Positions 41,654 through 51,774 of a stretch of DNA of 64,000 nt are shown here, piece by piece. Location of the stretch: positions 248,001-312,000 of the forward strand of contig JAMLHE010000003.1 in assembly GCA_023957315.1 (NCBI GenBank), given 5' to 3'. This stretch comes from Candidatus Kapaibacterium sp. Its GTDB lineage: Bacteria; Bacteroidota; Ignavibacteria; Kapaibacteriales; UBA2268. The notes below the pieces were generated by a model that saw only the letters and a list, made by a program, of their open reading frames with translations, had not been told where the DNA came from and did no database searches. The translations under genes were made by a program, and so were the position numbers. Every line of letters starts with the position of its first letter. Positions within the stretch are counted from its first letter, which is position 1.

Positions 41654-43699
41654 TTAGTCTATCAATATTTGTATCATTCTATTCCCATGTTCTTCAACTT
41701 CGTTTTTGCAGTTATCGCCTAATGTGTCCCAATCGTTGTACTCCATCATTATTCTTTGTTTAATACTATCGAGTGTTGCACTTTTATGATAATGGTCTTT
41801 TTTTGCAATTGGCATATAGTTACTCAAACGCGAATTTTTACTATTGCTAATCAAACATAGATTTCCAAAATGGTTTAGCCATCTATCTTCAATTTTCGGA
41901 TTACCTTCAATTGGATTTTGCGGGTAATAATGTTCAACAGAACTTCTAGATGTGTATTTAAAGTCTTTAATTCTTACATCTTCAAATGGTTTTTCGCTTT
42001 CAATCTTAAAACACTCTTTACCGCTACGATAATTTTGCCACAACAAATAATCAAGATAATTGAAAATGAAATTTTCTACAGATGTGCCTTGATTAAGCTT
42101 TTCCGGGTCGATTTCATTTTTTGTATTTTGACACAGACCATCATTCATAAAAACTATTTCAAAGTACTCTTTTGCTTCTTTAGCTATAAACCTATCGTAC
42201 AAAAAAGTTTTTGCCAAATCTTCAAGATATTCTTTGTATTTCTTAGCTGTTATATTTTCATTTTCAAAAACGTATTTTAATGCTGCATTTAACCAATGCT
42301 TGTAAACTAAAGTTGGATTAGAAACATGAAACATTGAAAGTAACATTAATATTTCTCTGTTTTCATCTTCATTATTGTCACCACTTCCAAAAGTGTTTAT
42401 GTAGCTGGCATTTTTGTTTTGCTCATACCATTTTAGTTGTTTTAAACTCCAACTGTCTGTTCCTTTTGCGAATTCTCTTTTAATGATATATTTATCAAAA
42501 AGGAATTTCCCTTTTAACAGATTATAACCGTAATTTTTTACAAAATTTTTCACAGACTCTTTATTGTTCTTAGGATTCTTTAAAATTGGTTCAAATAGTT
42601 CGATTAAACGTTTGTCGTCTAATGGAACATCTTTAACCTTATCATCTAATTTCTCCTCATCTAAGATTGTTACAGCCTGATTTACTTGTATCCTTAGAAT
42701 ATGTAATAAAAAATTAGAAAAATTAGTTACAGAATTAAACCTTTCTGAGGTGTCATCCTTCTGTGTGGATTGTTCTGTATAGAGTTTGGAAGCTGGTTCT
42801 AAAAGTTCTTCGATTGTTGAATTAATTTTTTCACTTACTTCAATTGAATGGGTTTCTTCTATTGTAGTGATTCCTAATTTACTATAAATATCTTCATAAC
42901 TGATTAGTTTATTCCATTTGGTGCCGCTACTGTAATCGTTACCAAATACAATATCCCTTTGGGTAACGTTAAAGCCATATTGGACATATTTTTCCATGTT
43001 CGAGCATGCCTCCCAAATCAAACTAAATGCATATCTATCTTCTTCATCAAGAATTTCTAAGCATTTCGCTTTTAAAATTTCATGCTTTTCCAACTGCTCA
43101 CCTCTACTATTCATTATTTCAAAATAATGATTCAAATCCGTGTCTTCTGGAACCAAAACCCTCAAAATACTGACTTTTTTTATAAGATAGTTGTAGAAAT
43201 CTTCTATTGATAAGTTGAAGCCTTGGAGTATCGTTTTCAATGCTTTTTTTGCATCCTTATACCCTTGTCTTATGGCAACATTGCATTCCTTTTCGTCAAG
43301 TGAATCACCATTAAACATATATTGCAATGTTTGAGTGGACAGTTTTCGACTATCAAACTGTAGGTTCATTTCCTTATACCAAGTTAAGTCCAATTCTCTA
43401 TATTCATTTTTGATTAAACTCAGAAGGATGGATAATGTTGTTAATCTCTGTTGTCCGTCAATAGTTTCAAATACTATTGCCTCGCCATTTTTTCTTTCAT
43501 AAACTATCAATGTCCCAATATAATAGTTTGGTTTATCTTTTATGGGGTTCTTATCTTTTTTAAGATAATCCACAATATCCTGAATCAATTGGGTTATTTC
43601 ACGATTTCGCCAAGCAAAATCTCTTTGATAAATTGGAATTACATATTTATCTTTACTTAATAGTTCTTCTATGCTATATAGTTTAGTTATTTCACTCAT
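41654..43699 (-). CDS. DUF262/DUF1524 (GmrSD-like) defence protein
   Basis: 681 aa. The N-terminal DUF262 has VIPIYQRDFAWRN at 20-32 and TIDGQQRLTTL (DGQQR at 80-84), the ParB-like NTPase loop. The C-terminal DUF1524 HNH region has EHYYPQNP, then GNLCLISNSKNSRLSNY. Proteins of this type (GmrSD, BrxU and others) cut modified phage DNA using NTP. It overlaps the 43692-45041 DUF262 gene by 8 nt. Target modification unknown. Confidence 0.85.
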   Translation of the reverse strand: MSEITKLYSIEELLSKDKYVIPIYQRDFAWRNREITQLIQDIVDYLKKDKNPIKDKPNYYIGTLIVYERKNGEAIVFETIDGQQRLTTLSILLSLIKNEYRELDLTWYKEMNLQFDSRKLSTQTLQYMFNGDSLDEKECNVAIRQGYKDAKKALKTILQGFNLSIEDFYNYLIKKVSILRVLVPEDTDLNHYFEIMNSRGEQLEKHEILKAKCLEILDEEDRYAFSLIWEACSNMEKYVQYGFNVTQRDIVFGNDYSSGTKWNKLISYEDIYSKLGITTIEETHSIEVSEKINSTIEELLEPASKLYTEQSTQKDDTSERFNSVTNFSNFLLHILRIQVNQAVTILDEEKLDDKVKDVPLDDKRLIELFEPILKNPKNNKESVKNFVKNYGYNLLKGKFLFDKYIIKREFAKGTDSWSLKQLKWYEQNKNASYINTFGSGDNNEDENREILMLLSMFHVSNPTLVYKHWLNAALKYVFENENITAKKYKEYLEDLAKTFLYDRFIAKEAKEYFEIVFMNDGLCQNTKNEIDPEKLNQGTSVENFIFNYLDYLLWQNYRSGKECFKIESEKPFEDVRIKDFKYTSRSSVEHYYPQNPIEGNPKIEDRWLNHFGNLCLISNSKNSRLSNYMPIAKKDHYHKSATLDSIKQRIMMEYNDWDTLGDNCKNEVEEHGNRMIQILID

Positions 43700-45041
43700 A
43701 ATATTTTAATACCTTAAAATGTTCAACAATTTTGGTTGTTTTGGTTGATTTGTTTTCTTTCAAAATCTCTAATTTCATGTTTAATATGTCCGTTGGTTTA
43801 ACAGCTTCTCTAATTAATTTGAACAATTCTAACTTTGAATATTGGTGTTTACCCAACGCATAATTATCAATTGAATCAAGCCCTACACTTTGTAATTTCA
43901 ACCTTAATGTATAAGCCCATACAAATATTTTTTCAATAGCTTTTTGTAAATCTTGTTCACCAAATCTATCAACATAATAAATCAATCCACAGTAAAAAAG
44001 ATTTCGTATATATTTGTCTCCGGTTCTAAATTTACCTTCATAGTTTTTTATAGTACTCAAAATATCAATTTTGCTTTTCTTCTTGATAGCCGTTTCCATT
44101 CTACCATAAAAAGCTATCATCTCGAAAAATCTTTTCCCATTGATAATAGTTTGGTCTATTTGAAACGGGTATTCCATAAGAATTTTATCAATACCTCGAT
44201 GAAATGATTTTTTATAGTTCTCAGTATAGAAATGTGCTATCCGATTTGCCTTTGCGAACGGATACTCTTCTTTAACATCAGGGCTTACTCCTTTAAAAAC
44301 ATCAACATCGTTTTTCGTGAAGTATCTTGCAGAATAACCTTTGCTCCAATTTCTGATTCTAAAAAGATAGAGAGCAAAAAGTTTTGCTAATTCATCTTTA
44401 TCCGTTGCTTCCCAATTATAGACAGCCTCTAACCTTTCTCCTTCAGTTGAATAGTTATTCATTTCCCTTAAATGGAATGCTTTAAGCAAGTCATGCGGGT
44501 CAAGGTCTTTACCACGTGCATTTTGAGAATCAAAAAATTGAAAAGCTTCTGAAATATCCATTAATACAACTTTTACAAGTTCACATTTTTCGTAAAAGAA
44601 GCGAATAGTTTCTTCATCAAAGTCATCTATTCTTCTTTCAATTACTTTGTAATTATTTTGAATATTCGCTTTTGTAATGTCGTTAGCGAAAGAAAGCTTT
44701 ACAAGTTTTGGCTTATAACTATCGAGCTTTTCACCTCTCATAATAATTTTTTCTAATTTTCCCTCACAATTCTTAATAATGGCATAAGCAATTAATGTAA
44801 GAGTTAATGCTCTTTGCTGCCCATCTACAATGTTTAGCTTAGTTTCACTATCTTCCATTTCATTATGAATAACCACAGTTCCTAATCGGTATGCTGATTT
44901 GTCCTTGTGAAAAATTATATCATCAATAAGTTGATGAACGTTCTTTTCAGTCCATTTATAGGGTCTTTGATAAGATGGGATTTTCAAATCCTCTTGTAAC
45001 AGTTTTTTTACGCTAATGATTTGTAGTTGAATATCACTCAT
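43692..45041 (-). CDS. DUF262 protein, partner of the HNH-bearing DUF262 gene
   Basis: 449 aa from ATG 45041 with GGAGAG 4 nt before it. IPSYQRPYKW and NIVDGQQRALTL (DGQQR at 73-77) are the DUF262 motifs. No DUF1524/HNH end is seen, so it has an NTPase-like or regulatory part only. Overlap with the HNH-bearing gene suggests a two-part system, like GmrS with GmrD but with DUF262 in both proteins. Confidence 0.8.
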   Translation of the reverse strand: MSDIQLQIISVKKLLQEDLKIPSYQRPYKWTEKNVHQLIDDIIFHKDKSAYRLGTVVIHNEMEDSETKLNIVDGQQRALTLTLIAYAIIKNCEGKLEKIIMRGEKLDSYKPKLVKLSFANDITKANIQNNYKVIERRIDDFDEETIRFFYEKCELVKVVLMDISEAFQFFDSQNARGKDLDPHDLLKAFHLREMNNYSTEGERLEAVYNWEATDKDELAKLFALYLFRIRNWSKGYSARYFTKNDVDVFKGVSPDVKEEYPFAKANRIAHFYTENYKKSFHRGIDKILMEYPFQIDQTIINGKRFFEMIAFYGRMETAIKKKSKIDILSTIKNYEGKFRTGDKYIRNLFYCGLIYYVDRFGEQDLQKAIEKIFVWAYTLRLKLQSVGLDSIDNYALGKHQYSKLELFKLIREAVKPTDILNMKLEILKENKSTKTTKIVEHFKVLKYYE

Positions 45042-45125
45042 AATACTCTCCAATTAGTGTTTATATAGAAACAAGTAAATTTCATTTTCCCTACCCCGCT
45101 TCTCTGTCATCGTACAAATGACTAA

Positions 45126-48119
45126 TTATGCAACTACGTTCATTTGCCTATGTATTTTCCGCATTAGGTAATCTGTGACGACACTACCGAATTCTTTGTC
45201 TTCAATTATTCTTTCGAATATTTCTTTATTTTGGTCCATCCGACCAATTAACTTATCTATGAATTTGTCGTTAAACGCAAATTTGAAAGTGTCAATCTTA
45301 TTCACTCTCGCTTGTAGCTGTAAGGTTTCGTCAGCCATTAACTCAGTTTCGATTTGGTCAAAGAACAGTTTATCAGCTTCTACGAAATCTGTACCGAAAC
45401 GGTCATTCAAAACACTTACAATTTCAGATAGAAAAGCTTCTTCCTCGGGACTTCTTTTTAAACCAGCTTCAGAAATGCCACTCAACTCGCCAATCAATCC
45501 TTTTTCCAATTCAATTGTACCATCTTTAATCTTTTGCAAACGGTAATATTCTAGAGCTACTTCATCATCCAAATGTAACGATTCTGACAATTCACGCTTT
45601 GGTAATCTTGTTTGTAACAACTTTGCATAAGCATAAAACTTTTCAAGTTCCGTATCAACGAAAGGCATAATCTGAGAAAGGAAAGCATACAGATTTGTCC
45701 AAGAACGTAATCCTTTTTTAAACTCATCTTGTTTATCATCATTGGTAATCGCTCTGTATCTGTCAACGGCGGGGTCAGTGAAAGCGTATAATTGTCTCTG
45801 ATGTTTTGGGTTATCAAGTTTGGTCAAAGGATTGAAATAAACATTGGCGAAAGAATCAATTTCTTGAGTCCAATAGACTTGGAATTCATCCAATCGAGCT
45901 TTTAAATCATATAAGTGATTAATATCAGTTTCTTCTGTTGTTGAAGTTACTTCAAAATATGGTTGAAAAGAATCTAAAATTGTTTGTCTATCATTGACAA
46001 AATCAAGAACAAATGTATCTTCTTTTCCAGAATGCATCCTATTGAGTCTTGATAAGGTTTGAACAGCTTTAACACCCGATAGCTTTTTGTCAACATACAT
46101 CGTATGCAGTAGCGGTTGGTCAAATCCGGTCTGATATTTATCAGCTACTATCAAGATTTTATATTCGTTTCTCTCGAAAACCGACGGCAATTCTTTTTCG
46201 CTATATCCTGTTATTTGAGGTTCAGATATACCATCGGGTGCATTATCATCAACCACTTTCCCCGAAAAAGCAACCAAAATCTTTATTTCCGAATCGTAAC
46301 CATTGGACTTGATATATCTACCAAATTCCTCATAATACCTTTTTGCATGAAGCCGGGACCCACACACTAACATCGCTTTTGCTTTTCCACCTATTTTTTT
46401 TAATACGATATTCCGGAAATGCTCAATTATCACAGCTGTTTTTTGAGCTAAATTATGAGGGTGTAGCGAAACGAACCTGCCTATTGCTTTAGCTGCTTTA
46501 CTCTTATTTAGCTTCGGGTCATCTTCAATAGCTTTTGTAAGATTGAAGTAAAGTCCATAAGTGATGTAATTTTGCAAGACATCCAAAATGAACCCTTCTT
46601 CTATTGCTTGACGCATAGAATACAAATGGAACGGTTTCGGCTTCCCTTCTTCATCTTTATCCCCGAATACTTCCAGTGTTTTATATTTCGGTGTTGCTGT
46701 AAATGCGAAAAAAGAAATATTTTTATGCTGTCCGCGCAGTTTGGCTGACCGTTCAATCTCATTCCTAATGAAATCATCCCCTGAATAATCATCCGAAGCA
46801 TCTGCATCAATTGCTTCTTCTAATGATGTAGCTGTTAAAACTTCTTTTAGTTTCTTACTCGCTTGACCACCTTGTGAACTGTGGGCTTCGTCTATGATAA
46901 CTGCATATTTTCTTTCAGGTATTTCATTGGCTTTATCAATGACAAAAGGGAATTTTTGTAATGTAGTAATGATGATGTTCGTTCCGGCTTTAAGCGCATT
47001 TAATAACTGTTCGCTATCTTTATCAATTTTTTGCACTACGCCCGTTTTATGTTCAAACTGATAAATCGTGTTTTGCAACTGTTGGTCAAGTACTTTACGG
47101 TCTGTAACTACTATCACAGAATCATAAATTCTCACATTAGCTTCATCATGCAAACTTGATAAACGATATGCTAACCATGCGATAGTATTGCTTTTGCCTG
47201 AGCCTGCTGAGTGTTGCACAAGATAATTTTTGCCTGTTTTTACTTCCAAAACCTTATTGCAAATTTTCCTGACCGCATCCAATTGATGATAGCGTGGAAA
47301 TATGAGTTTTTCTTTCTTTATTAATCTATCTTCAATTACAATATCCTCTGTTTGAAGATGCACGAATTGCTTTATGATATCCAACCAACTATCTTTTTGT
47401 AATATGTATTCCCATAAGTATGCTGAACGATAGCCGTTGGGGTTTGGAGGATTGCCTTTGCCGTTTTTGCTACCTTTGTTAAATGGCAACCAATATGTTT
47501 TACTGCCATTCAGCTTTGTGGTCATAAAAACTTCATCTTGGTCAACTGCAAAGTGAACTAATGTTCTTTTCTTAAAAGCAAAAAGTATTTCTCGAAAATC
47601 CCTGGTAGTGCTATATTGCTTTAATGCATTGCCCACATTTTGACCGGTAAATTGATTCTTAAGTTCTAAAGTAGCCACAGGAATGCCGTTTAATGACAAC
47701 ACAACATCTACTGAGTTATTGACAGTATTGCTATAATAAATTTGGCGATATACTTTCAAAGAGTTTTTGTTGTACATTCCAATTGCTTCTGTATTGAGTT
47801 CAGAAGAAGGGGGAAAATATGCCATTTGGAAACGTACACCATAATCTACAAAGCCATTACGAAGTACATCTAAGCTACCTCTTAAATCCAATTCTTTATA
47901 AAGTCGCTGTATGACCCGATTATCTGTATCTGCACCATGAATTGCTACAATCTTTTCCCATCTTCTGGGCTGTGATTCTTGTAGAAATTTAATCACTTCG
48001 TATTTAAACATTCCTAATTCAATACTATAATCGGCGGCATTGCCTTCGGTGTAGCCCCCTTGCTCTATCAAGGTTTGCACTAAGGCAGTTTCAAATGTTT
48101 TTTCAGTGGTTATGCTCAT
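45126..48119 (-). CDS. hsdR: Type I restriction enzyme, R subunit
   Basis: 997 aa. N-terminal nuclease with D138 and ELK (152-154) of the PD-(D/E)xK type (NSVDVVLSLNGIPVATLELK). SF2 motor: SAGSGKSN (304-311), DEAH (410-413), FTATPK (about 477), and QTLSRLNR for motif VI. It translocates DNA and cuts it when bound to MS subunits. It overlaps the Ntn-hydrolase gene as ATGA. Confidence 0.95.
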   Translation of the reverse strand: MSITTEKTFETALVQTLIEQGGYTEGNAADYSIELGMFKYEVIKFLQESQPRRWEKIVAIHGADTDNRVIQRLYKELDLRGSLDVLRNGFVDYGVRFQMAYFPPSSELNTEAIGMYNKNSLKVYRQIYYSNTVNNSVDVVLSLNGIPVATLELKNQFTGQNVGNALKQYSTTRDFREILFAFKKRTLVHFAVDQDEVFMTTKLNGSKTYWLPFNKGSKNGKGNPPNPNGYRSAYLWEYILQKDSWLDIIKQFVHLQTEDIVIEDRLIKKEKLIFPRYHQLDAVRKICNKVLEVKTGKNYLVQHSAGSGKSNTIAWLAYRLSSLHDEANVRIYDSVIVVTDRKVLDQQLQNTIYQFEHKTGVVQKIDKDSEQLLNALKAGTNIIITTLQKFPFVIDKANEIPERKYAVIIDEAHSSQGGQASKKLKEVLTATSLEEAIDADASDDYSGDDFIRNEIERSAKLRGQHKNISFFAFTATPKYKTLEVFGDKDEEGKPKPFHLYSMRQAIEEGFILDVLQNYITYGLYFNLTKAIEDDPKLNKSKAAKAIGRFVSLHPHNLAQKTAVIIEHFRNIVLKKIGGKAKAMLVCGSRLHAKRYYEEFGRYIKSNGYDSEIKILVAFSGKVVDDNAPDGISEPQITGYSEKELPSVFERNEYKILIVADKYQTGFDQPLLHTMYVDKKLSGVKAVQTLSRLNRMHSGKEDTFVLDFVNDRQTILDSFQPYFEVTSTTEETDINHLYDLKARLDEFQVYWTQEIDSFANVYFNPLTKLDNPKHQRQLYAFTDPAVDRYRAITNDDKQDEFKKGLRSWTNLYAFLSQIMPFVDTELEKFYAYAKLLQTRLPKRELSESLHLDDEVALEYYRLQKIKDGTIELEKGLIGELSGISEAGLKRSPEEEAFLSEIVSVLNDRFGTDFVEADKLFFDQIETELMADETLQLQARVNKIDTFKFAFNDKFIDKLIGRMDQNKEIFERIIEDKEFGSVVTDYLMRKIHRQMNVVA

Positions 48120-49144
48120 GCTTCTTCACTTTTCCCTATATTTTCTTGTTCTACATCTTGATTAAGAAGAAATTGTCTGTATGCGACATCTTTTAAAATT
48201 AGTCTTAATTCGTGTTTTGATTTTTCAGATAAATTTTCTTTTAAAAAACCTGATTCATCAAAACAGAATTGAACAAAATCATAATTGTCCTGATAAGTAT
48301 TTTCGTTGATATTGAATAATTTGTTTGGTAAATCGGATTCAAGAACTTCAAAAGTATCTGGGTTGAAATAGCGTACCATAGGTTTATTGATTTCGTTATA
48401 CTCCCGTCCCTGAAAGCATGGTTTGCCTTTGCTCGACTCCCAATAAATACCAAAAAACTCTGTGCGGTTTGATTTGTATACCTTTGCAATTTGCAAGCTT
48501 CCATCGACTTCTCTAATAGATTTGTCAAGTGAAATTCCGCATAAAATACGAAGTGGTTCCATATCTAATTTTGAGCCGATTTTATCTTCGTCTTGAAGTA
48601 ATTGATTGAATCGGTTCTTGGCTTCCTTTTTTATATCGCCAACCGAGCTTGCATTGCCCATGAAAGTGTAAAAGATGGTTTGATTGCTTGCATTGGTCAA
48701 TTCATCAAAAATAAAACCTTCAACATCTTCTGAATAGTACAACTTCCATACTCTAAAAGCTCCGTTTGCACCCTTTTGCCAATCCCATCCACCAAAAAGG
48801 AATTCAGCCGAACCTCTTGCTAAATGGATTTGAGCTTTGTCAATCTCAGTAATGGTTTTTACCAATTTGGTAAAAAGCTCAGAAATAAATTCAAGAACTT
48901 CTTCAAGTGTTGCAGATGGTGATTGTAGGTATTTATCCAAGTGAATTGATGATACCAAATTCAAAACCAATGGATAAGCCCTCATAGTATCGCCTGCAAA
49001 ACAAAGCAAACAATCCTTTCGTGAAAGTTCGAAGAGTTTGATGCCGTGTTTCCATTTTTCGCCACCAGTAAGACAACTATCGGTAGCAAATACCAGCTCT
49101 TCGGCATCGTTGACTTGGCGTATGTATGCTGTACAAAGTGTCAT
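48116..49144 (-). CDS. Proteasome-like Ntn-hydrolase in the type I restriction operon
   Basis: 342 aa, ATG at 49144. The N-terminal 60 residues fit the proteasome/HslV fold: after Met removal Thr2 would be the nucleophile (MTLCTAYIRQ), with ELVFATDS (Asp22), GIKLFEL (Lys36) and LLCFAGDT (Gly51), equal to Thr1, Asp17, Lys33 and Gly47 of proteasome beta. The C-terminal about 150 residues are extra and include RYFNPDTFEVLESDLPNK. It lies 3 nt after hsdS and overlaps hsdR by 4 nt. No proteasome ATPase or ubiquitin-like genes are nearby. Enzyme activity is not shown; a peptidase that regulates or is activated by the restriction enzyme is one possibility. Confidence 0.7.
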   Translation of the reverse strand: MTLCTAYIRQVNDAEELVFATDSCLTGGEKWKHGIKLFELSRKDCLLCFAGDTMRAYPLVLNLVSSIHLDKYLQSPSATLEEVLEFISELFTKLVKTITEIDKAQIHLARGSAEFLFGGWDWQKGANGAFRVWKLYYSEDVEGFIFDELTNASNQTIFYTFMGNASSVGDIKKEAKNRFNQLLQDEDKIGSKLDMEPLRILCGISLDKSIREVDGSLQIAKVYKSNRTEFFGIYWESSKGKPCFQGREYNEINKPMVRYFNPDTFEVLESDLPNKLFNINENTYQDNYDFVQFCFDESGFLKENLSEKSKHELRLILKDVAYRQFLLNQDVEQENIGKSEEA

Positions 49145-49147
49145 AGT

Positions 49148-50485
49148 TTATTCAATTACTTTTACTTTGCCGGTTACCACTTCGCTTATCAACGCCGTGC
49201 GGTATTCGGTTAATAACTCAATCAATTTTTCTGTTTTTGCATTTTTGTTGTCTATCCGGGCGCATTCTATTTCAATGTGCTTAACGATAAGTTGTTGTTC
49301 TTCGGGTGGTGGAACTGCAAAAAGTAAACTCTTAGTTTTACTTTGATTAAGAATTGGTAATGTTGTATAATCTGCTTCAAGATTAATCATTTCTTTATTT
49401 CCAACTAAGAAGTAGTAGCCGAACAATGGGTTATAGGTTTGATGAAAAATTATTATATTTATCTGTTGATTTGCAGATGCTTTATCTCTAAAAAAACTTA
49501 CTTTTCCAAGTGTTGCTCCTATACTAACTAAATAAATTGAGCATTCAGGAAATAGCTCAACTTCGCCTATTTCAATAGCTTCTGAAATTAATTTACGTTT
49601 TGATTCGATTAGTTCAATATTTCCATCAAAGTCAGAAGGTGTAAACCAATTCAGTTCTCCATTTTCAAAATAATCAATTTGAGAATTTTGAATTTTTGGT
49701 GTTCTACCTGTTTGAACTCTTGCAATTGTTTTCAACCTTTTCACCTCCCAATGCTTCGGAATTTTCCCTAACCATTCGATGCCTGAATCTTTCATTGGCA
49801 CATCAGGGTTGATACCTTTGGTAACGGCTTGGTTGATGACAGCTGTTTTTTCTTCTTCATAGAGCTCAAGCAGTCGTTTTTTGGCGGTTATTAGTTCATC
49901 TATTTCGGCGGTTTTGCGGTCGAGGTAATTGGCTATAGATTTTTGTTCTTTGAGTGGAGGTAATGCAGTAAATAAATCTATGACTTTATCAATTTTAAGA
50001 TTAATTCTTGTAAAGCCATTTGCACCTGTGAGTAAATTGTGTCGTAGTACTCTACTGTGTAATTGATAATTTAAAAATCTAGGAATAACATTTTCATTTG
50101 TTATTCTGAATCCTTTGCAAAAGGTATTCAAGTATGTATCAGGCAAATCATCCAAAAGTACAGCAGATTTGCCAACATCTTCGTAGTTTTCAGAACTCAT
50201 TAAAAAAAATAAGTCTCCAACTTCTACTTTATTTTGATTTTCATTCTCGGAAATAACTACAGTTTGTAAACTGTGAGGGTCGATTTTGAAATTATTAGCT
50301 ATATTCGTAAACGGAATAAAATATTTGTTACGTTCTATTGAAGATTGGTCGAAATCAGATGCAGTTTTGCCTGATAAACCTCCGTATAAATATCCTAAGA
50401 ATCGCATCCTCATCTCTTTCCAATGATTCGGAATTTCGCCAATCCATTCGATTCCGGAATCTTTATATGAATCGTATTTTTTCAT
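49148..50485 (-). CDS. hsdS: Type I restriction enzyme, specificity subunit
   Basis: 445 aa from ATG 50485, preferred over an upstream start at 50500 because it gives an ATGA overlap with the HEPN gene. Two target-recognition domains begin at DSGIEWIGEIPNHWK and DSGIEWLGKIPKHWEVKRL, and conserved coiled regions LPPLKEQKSIANYLDRKTAEI and PPPEEQQLIVKHI follow each. It picks the bipartite DNA site. Confidence 0.92.
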   Translation of the reverse strand: MKKYDSYKDSGIEWIGEIPNHWKEMRMRFLGYLYGGLSGKTASDFDQSSIERNKYFIPFTNIANNFKIDPHSLQTVVISENENQNKVEVGDLFFLMSSENYEDVGKSAVLLDDLPDTYLNTFCKGFRITNENVIPRFLNYQLHSRVLRHNLLTGANGFTRINLKIDKVIDLFTALPPLKEQKSIANYLDRKTAEIDELITAKKRLLELYEEEKTAVINQAVTKGINPDVPMKDSGIEWLGKIPKHWEVKRLKTIARVQTGRTPKIQNSQIDYFENGELNWFTPSDFDGNIELIESKRKLISEAIEIGEVELFPECSIYLVSIGATLGKVSFFRDKASANQQINIIIFHQTYNPLFGYYFLVGNKEMINLEADYTTLPILNQSKTKSLLFAVPPPEEQQLIVKHIEIECARIDNKNAKTEKLIELLTEYRTALISEVVTGKVKVIE

Positions 50486-51774
50486 GCTAATCCGTGCCAT
50501 CTTTTGAATGATTCTATCTTTTCATTAATTTGTTGTTCGTTCTCATTATATAATGCGATATAAGAGTCGTATCTATCAAAAGGGAATCGATGGTAATAAT
50601 TAAAATCTTTGAAATTGTTGAAGGATAATTCCATTTCCTTGTTTGATAGATTCGAATAAAGTGCTATTGCTTCTACATACTTAATCAAATCAATATCATC
50701 TTTCTCTGGGTTACATAAACCATAATAAGAAGTAATTTCTCTTATATGCCAATCAATACTATCGTATTCAAAATAGTAATTCTCCCATTCATTTTTAACA
50801 TTAAAGGTATCCATTTTCAAACCATCATCTTTAATTACACTATACACCAAATCTAAATGTCTGCATATTACATTACGATGTTTTAATTTTTTATATAAAT
50901 GAGCATACATAATCAAGGCACAAGAAAACAACTTTATTGAACCTAAAGCCTCGTTATTTGTGGAAAATTTACCATTATGAATTACATCATTTCTTACATC
51001 AATAACTGCAGATAAGTTTTCGATGTTACTTACGATTTTACTATTCTGTTGCATTTCGCCAATGACATAAACCCTTTTCCGCAAATTATCAAATGAATCT
51101 TTTCTGTCGATTTTAAGCAACAATTCAAGGGAAGTAATTGAACCTAAGAGTTGTGTAGCGGCAGAATTGGCATTGCTTGTGATGTAAAAGTTCCTGATAG
51201 CAAGTATTAAATTATCGTCCTTTTTTGATTTCACTAAATTGAAAATATTACTGAAGTAAGGTCTTTTGAAAATGTTGACCAATTCCTCAATGTCGTACAA
51301 ATATGGTTCGGGTGGTGTTGAAATATTAAATTCGCCTTTTGTATGCTTCTGCCATACTGTAAACTTTTTGTTACCGCCAATTGCAATACCCGAGCCACCA
51401 GAGGCTGGATTGATTTGTTCCGAAAGAACAATTCCGTATTTATTATTTGACATAAATAGGAAAACGAAATATATGAATCCCATAATCTCGTAAACTCTCT
51501 TTTGGTCAATTTTAATTTTTGATGAATAATCCTCAGGTTTCATAATAGACGCAGCAACAATATATGCATCATGAACAGAACTTGAGCCTAAAATCTTATC
51601 AAAATCATTGTCTAACCAAAAACCATTGTTATCTACGTATTCTTTTAATTGTTTACTATTCACAATTGTTGCATCTTGAAAAATGAAGTTTTGCCAATTT
51701 ACATTATCCTTAATCATCAATCCTTCAATTTTGCGTATATTCCAAATAGTATTTGGCTTGTTCAAAGTGTTCAT
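50482..51774 (-). CDS. HEPN-domain protein, Apea-like, inserted between hsdM and hsdS
   Basis: 430 aa. VRNDVIHNG (RNDVIH at 261-266) is the Rx4H motif of HEPN RNases, preceded by TSLELLLKID and followed by a helical bundle as in the Apea-like HEPN group. The N-terminal 200 residues are not recognised. ATGA overlap with hsdM and with hsdS imply coupled production. Many HEPN proteins in defence islands cut RNA on infection; here it could act when restriction fails. Activity not shown. Confidence 0.75.
   Translation of the reverse strand: MNTLNKPNTIWNIRKIEGLMIKDNVNWQNFIFQDATIVNSKQLKEYVDNNGFWLDNDFDKILGSSSVHDAYIVAASIMKPEDYSSKIKIDQKRVYEIMGFIYFVFLFMSNNKYGIVLSEQINPASGGSGIAIGGNKKFTVWQKHTKGEFNISTPPEPYLYDIEELVNIFKRPYFSNIFNLVKSKKDDNLILAIRNFYITSNANSAATQLLGSITSLELLLKIDRKDSFDNLRKRVYVIGEMQQNSKIVSNIENLSAVIDVRNDVIHNGKFSTNNEALGSIKLFSCALIMYAHLYKKLKHRNVICRHLDLVYSVIKDDGLKMDTFNVKNEWENYYFEYDSIDWHIREITSYYGLCNPEKDDIDLIKYVEAIALYSNLSNKEMELSFNNFKDFNYYHRFPFDRYDSYIALYNENEQQINEKIESFKRWHGLA

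Noticed and set aside
41918..42280. Plus-strand frame of 120 codons opposite the DUF262/HNH gene
   Set aside because: Phe/Ile-rich shadow of an AT-rich gene, with no signal for initiation.
45175..45546. Plus-strand frame of 123 codons opposite hsdR
   Set aside because: Shadow of the hsdR frame; amino-acid composition is Ser/Leu/Ile-rich as expected of antisense frames.
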